Source: Cymbomonas tetramitiformis
Lineage: Eukaryota; Chlorophyta; Pyramimonadophyceae; Pyramimonadales; Pyramimonadaceae
Direction: 5' to 3'
Length of the DNA stretch: 64,000 nucleotides
Assembly (NCBI GenBank): GCA_001247695.2
Contig: LGRX02035501.1
Span: 1 to 64,000 of the forward strand
The position numbers and the translations under genes were made by a program. Each line of letters starts with the position of its first letter. Within the stretch, counting starts at the first letter, position 1. Under the pieces are notes generated by a model, which saw only the letters and a list, made by a program, of their open reading frames with translations, did no database searches and was not told the DNA's origin. This document shows positions 63,378-64,000 of this stretch, piece by piece.

Positions 63378-64000
63378 TACCCTTACAAAAAGTGGTACAC
63401 CTATAGGCGGGTGTACCCTTATTATCACCTTTTTTAAGGTGTAGCGGTGTGGAGCCGCGCGCGCGGTATGGCATCATGGGCGATGGATTTTTTTGGTATT
63501 TTAGACGTCAAAACCGCCCCATTTTGGTCAAACATGCCGTTTGGGGGTTTGGCCGGCTCTAGGGGTCTCCGAGGCATTTTCACTCAAAAAACCAGAGTAC
63601 CCTTATTATCAAGTGAAAATCCAGTAATAAGAACTCGATAAACGGTTGTAACTCTCAAATATTAGCATGTTTTGGACCCATTGGGACCCCATGGGACTAA
63701 TTTGACCGATACCCCGACATGGGCACCCCTTGCTTGCCCGCCCATACACGCGGGGCGCGGGGGGGTGCTTTCTGCAATGCACGCGCCGGCGGCACTCACC
63801 CAAGGTGGGCCGCGCGGGCGGCCACGGTGCGATACCATAGGCAAAATTTACCATTTAGATGTAGTTTGACGTGTACAAAGCCCTGCAACCACCTACCATG
63901 TCGCCACATGCCCCCCCGGATGGGCGCAAGCCGCCCCACCAAAACGGGCGAAAATCGGAAAAAGCCAGATTTCGGCAGTGAGCTTCCCGTGGAATGAGCC
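63378..64000. other. Intergenic, no gene supported
   Basis: gtacccttattatca occurs at 63411 and 63597. The remainder is GC-rich without recognised features. Confidence 0.4.

Overview
The window looks like nuclear DNA of a eukaryotic alga, probably a green (prasinophyte-type) lineage. The evidence is spliced genes with GT..AG introns, a proline-rich SPPPP wall-type protein, a secreted EGF/MAM protein, LTR-type retroelements and many minisatellites. The lineage is inference; no rRNA or organelle marker is present. There are no bacterial operons, so starts were chosen by ATG and splice logic where possible.

Layout. 1-1.1 kb: 3' end of a proline-rich extracellular protein. 2.3-6.3 kb (minus): a nine-exon transposon-derived gene with a DUF4216-like region and a C-terminal PHD finger. 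6.3-17.5 kb: mostly non-coding, with foldbacks, tandem arrays, tRNA-like cloverleafs and a few weak exons. 17.5-19.8 kb (minus): secreted EGF/MAM/glycine-rich gene with a frameshift. 20.7-23.3 kb: a gag-like ORF. 23.67-39.19 kb (minus): one 15.5-kb retroelement inserted in a 93-bp repeat. 39.3-46.3 kb: compact single-exon genes, some of them paralogous, around a 5'-truncated second retroelement. 46.3-50.9 kb: a transposase-like exon and repeat-rich DNA. 51.3-60.2 kb (minus): a coiled-coil gene whose long introns are minisatellites. 61.4-63.4 kb: a 0.7-kb-arm inverted repeat with a hAT-type MITE in one arm.

Main discovery candidate. The 15.5-kb element encodes gag, zinc knuckle, aspartic protease, a membrane-segment-rich region, reverse transcriptase, RNase H, a DNMT3/DRM-like cytosine-5 methyltransferase, a DDE integrase, a PHD finger and a second Rossmann-type methyltransferase. 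Its terminal repeats are laid out A1 - body - B1 A2 B2. That split-direct-repeat order is known from tyrosine-recombinase retrotransposons, yet the integrase here is DDE type. About 2 kb away, a second retroelement of different type (integrase plus chromodomain) ends in an unrelated Dcm-like cytosine methyltransferase. Two retroelements here thus carry separately acquired DNA methylation modules, and chromatin-reader domains (PHD twice, chromodomain once) recur in the mobile genes of the window.
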